Translations under genes and position numbers: made by a program | Shown: one piece after another, positions 5,072 through 5,644 of the stretch | How positions within the stretch are numbered: the first letter of the stretch is position 1 | Layout: the number at the start of each line of letters is the position of its first letter | Origin: Thermoplasmata archaeon M9B2D | Lineage (GTDB): Archaea > Thermoplasmatota > E2 > DHVEG-1 | DNA length: 5,644 bases | Assembly: GCA_002900555.1 (NCBI GenBank) | Contig: MUGD01000146.1 | Location: 1-5,644, forward strand | Reading direction: 5' to 3' | The notes under the pieces: model-generated | Database searches by the model: none | Seen by the model: only the letters and a program-made list of their open reading frames with translations | What the model was told of the DNA's origin: nothing

Positions 5072-5115
5072 GCGAATCGTCGACCTTAAAAAAGCGAATC
5101 GTCGACCTTAAAAAA
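5072..5115. repeat. perfect 22-bp tandem duplication
   Basis: Two exact head-to-tail copies (5072-5093 and 5094-5115) each consist of GCGAATCGTCGAC followed by CTTAAAAAA. Each copy holds the palindrome GTCGAC and an A6 run; the GC-rich half is out of character for this AT-rich spacer. The unit is close to two helical turns, so paired protein sites would lie on the same DNA face. The duplication sits between the divergent genes starting at 4988 and 5357. A recent replication slip is the plain alternative. Confidence 0.85.
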
Positions 5116-5356
5116 TAGTTAGTCAAGTCGCCAAAGGGACTTTCCTACAGAATCAAAACCCATCCTAAAAAACAGTTGAAAAATTAGTAATTTTCCTCAT
5201 CAGTACGTAGTCCTTAAAATTAACTCTAGTTATAGATATTTTGAAAAAATATATTTCTAGGAAGAAAATGCTGTATAGAGGTAAAACATTCTTTGTGTAA
5301 TATAAATTGAGGTGAAGAGAAAAATTCTTATGAATCCTCCTCTATTTTGACTATCT
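5116..5356 (+). promoter_or_regulatory. leader region of the solute-binding lipoprotein gene, with a 6-codon upstream frame
   Basis: Two TATA-like boxes are visible, AATATATTTC near 5248-5257 and TAATATAAATT near 5298-5308. The second would start a transcript near 5329, at the ATG of a mini-frame encoding MNPPLF and ending in TGA (5330-5350). This mini-frame is in phase with the main ATG at 5357, two codons after its stop. GAGGTGA (5309-5315) is Shine-Dalgarno-like but stands 14 nt before the mini-frame ATG and over 40 nt before 5357. No Shine-Dalgarno site is placed for 5357; instead CCTCC occurs at 5337-5341. Nothing else was seen in the left half of this spacer. Confidence 0.35.
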
Positions 5357-5644
5357 ATGAAAGGGGATCGAAGCTATAAAAACATCCTAATTGTCCCTTT
5401 CCTTATCATCTTGCTTGTAAGTTCAGGTTGTCTCACAAATATAATAGATTACAATACATCAAAAAAAAATACACTTATTATTGGAGTGTTATTAACAGAT
5501 GCGATTTACCCATTGAATATCACGTATAATAATTATTGGACATTGATCCCAAATATTTATAATAATCTTGTTGAATATGATGAACAATTTCGCATTATTC
5601 CTTCTTTAGCTATCGCATGGAACAACCCTGATAGTCTGACATGG
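5357..5644 (+). CDS. lipoprotein, ABC-transporter solute-binding protein family 5-like (5' part only)
   Basis: The frame from ATG 5357 is open for 96 codons to the window edge. A short basic start (MKGDRSYK) is followed by a hydrophobic helix (residues 10-22) and the lipobox-like VSSGC with Cys25, so the mature protein is probably lipid-anchored outside the cell. The next part matches the opening of family 5 solute-binding proteins (OppA/DppA-type, peptide or nickel uptake): a first strand LIIGVLLTDAIYPLNI, then IPNIYNNLVEYDEQFRIIPSLAIAWNNPDSLTW, where the family has a 'lvyd...eglveyd...p.LA..w...d..tw' pattern. About one fifth of a normal 500-residue protein is visible. Substrate cannot be judged, and permease and ATPase genes, if any, lie beyond the window. 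Confidence 0.75.
   Translation, partial: MKGDRSYKNILIVPFLIILLVSSGCLTNIIDYNTSKKNTLIIGVLLTDAIYPLNITYNNYWTLIPNIYNNLVEYDEQFRIIPSLAIAWNNPDSLTW

Noticed and set aside
5072..5115. Tandem repeat considered as a minimal CRISPR array
   Set aside because: The two copies are directly adjacent with no spacer between them, and no cas gene is near.

Overview
The window looks archaeal, most likely an uncultivated euryarchaeote of the Thermoplasmatota type; the phylum is an inference. The supporting signs are TATA-like boxes about 26 bp upstream of apparently leaderless starts (ATGs at 4295 and 4988), GGAGGTG-type Shine-Dalgarno sites, a PGF-CTERM-like cell-surface tail, and a gingipain-family (C25) secreted peptidase of a kind known from sediment archaea. 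No rRNA, tRNA, IS element or CRISPR array was seen.

Left part (1-2992, + strand): a palindrome-bearing promoter region leads into a small, previously easy-to-miss reading frame (122-349). It has a strong Shine-Dalgarno site but an ACG where ATG is expected, and it encodes a 75-residue, cysteine-free, single-pass membrane peptide. Next, 54 bp downstream and after a T8 tract, is a radical SAM/SPASM enzyme with a complete CxxxCxxC site and all seven SPASM cysteines (404-1441). Then comes a secreted C25-family cysteine peptidase with His298/Cys342 (1580-2992). Small peptide, radical SAM/SPASM maturase and exported peptidase in one direction is the layout expected of a peptide-modification (RiPP-like) locus, and it is the most interesting part of the window. 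The connection is inferred from gene order only.

Middle (2989-3335, - strand): tail to tail with the peptidase gene lies the decayed or frameshifted 3' end of a gene for an exported protein. It ends in a PGF-CTERM-like sorting tail (PGF, hydrophobic helix, RRR).

Right part (3350-5644): a two-gene operon on the - strand encodes a six-helix membrane protein of unknown function and a winged-helix regulator, overlapping by 11 bp. A perfect 17-nt inverted repeat abuts its TATA box and is a likely operator. An AT-rich gene-poor stretch follows, then a 61-residue two-helix membrane protein on the - strand, a perfect 22-bp tandem duplication, and the 5' end of a lipoprotein gene resembling family 5 ABC solute-binding proteins, cut by the window end.
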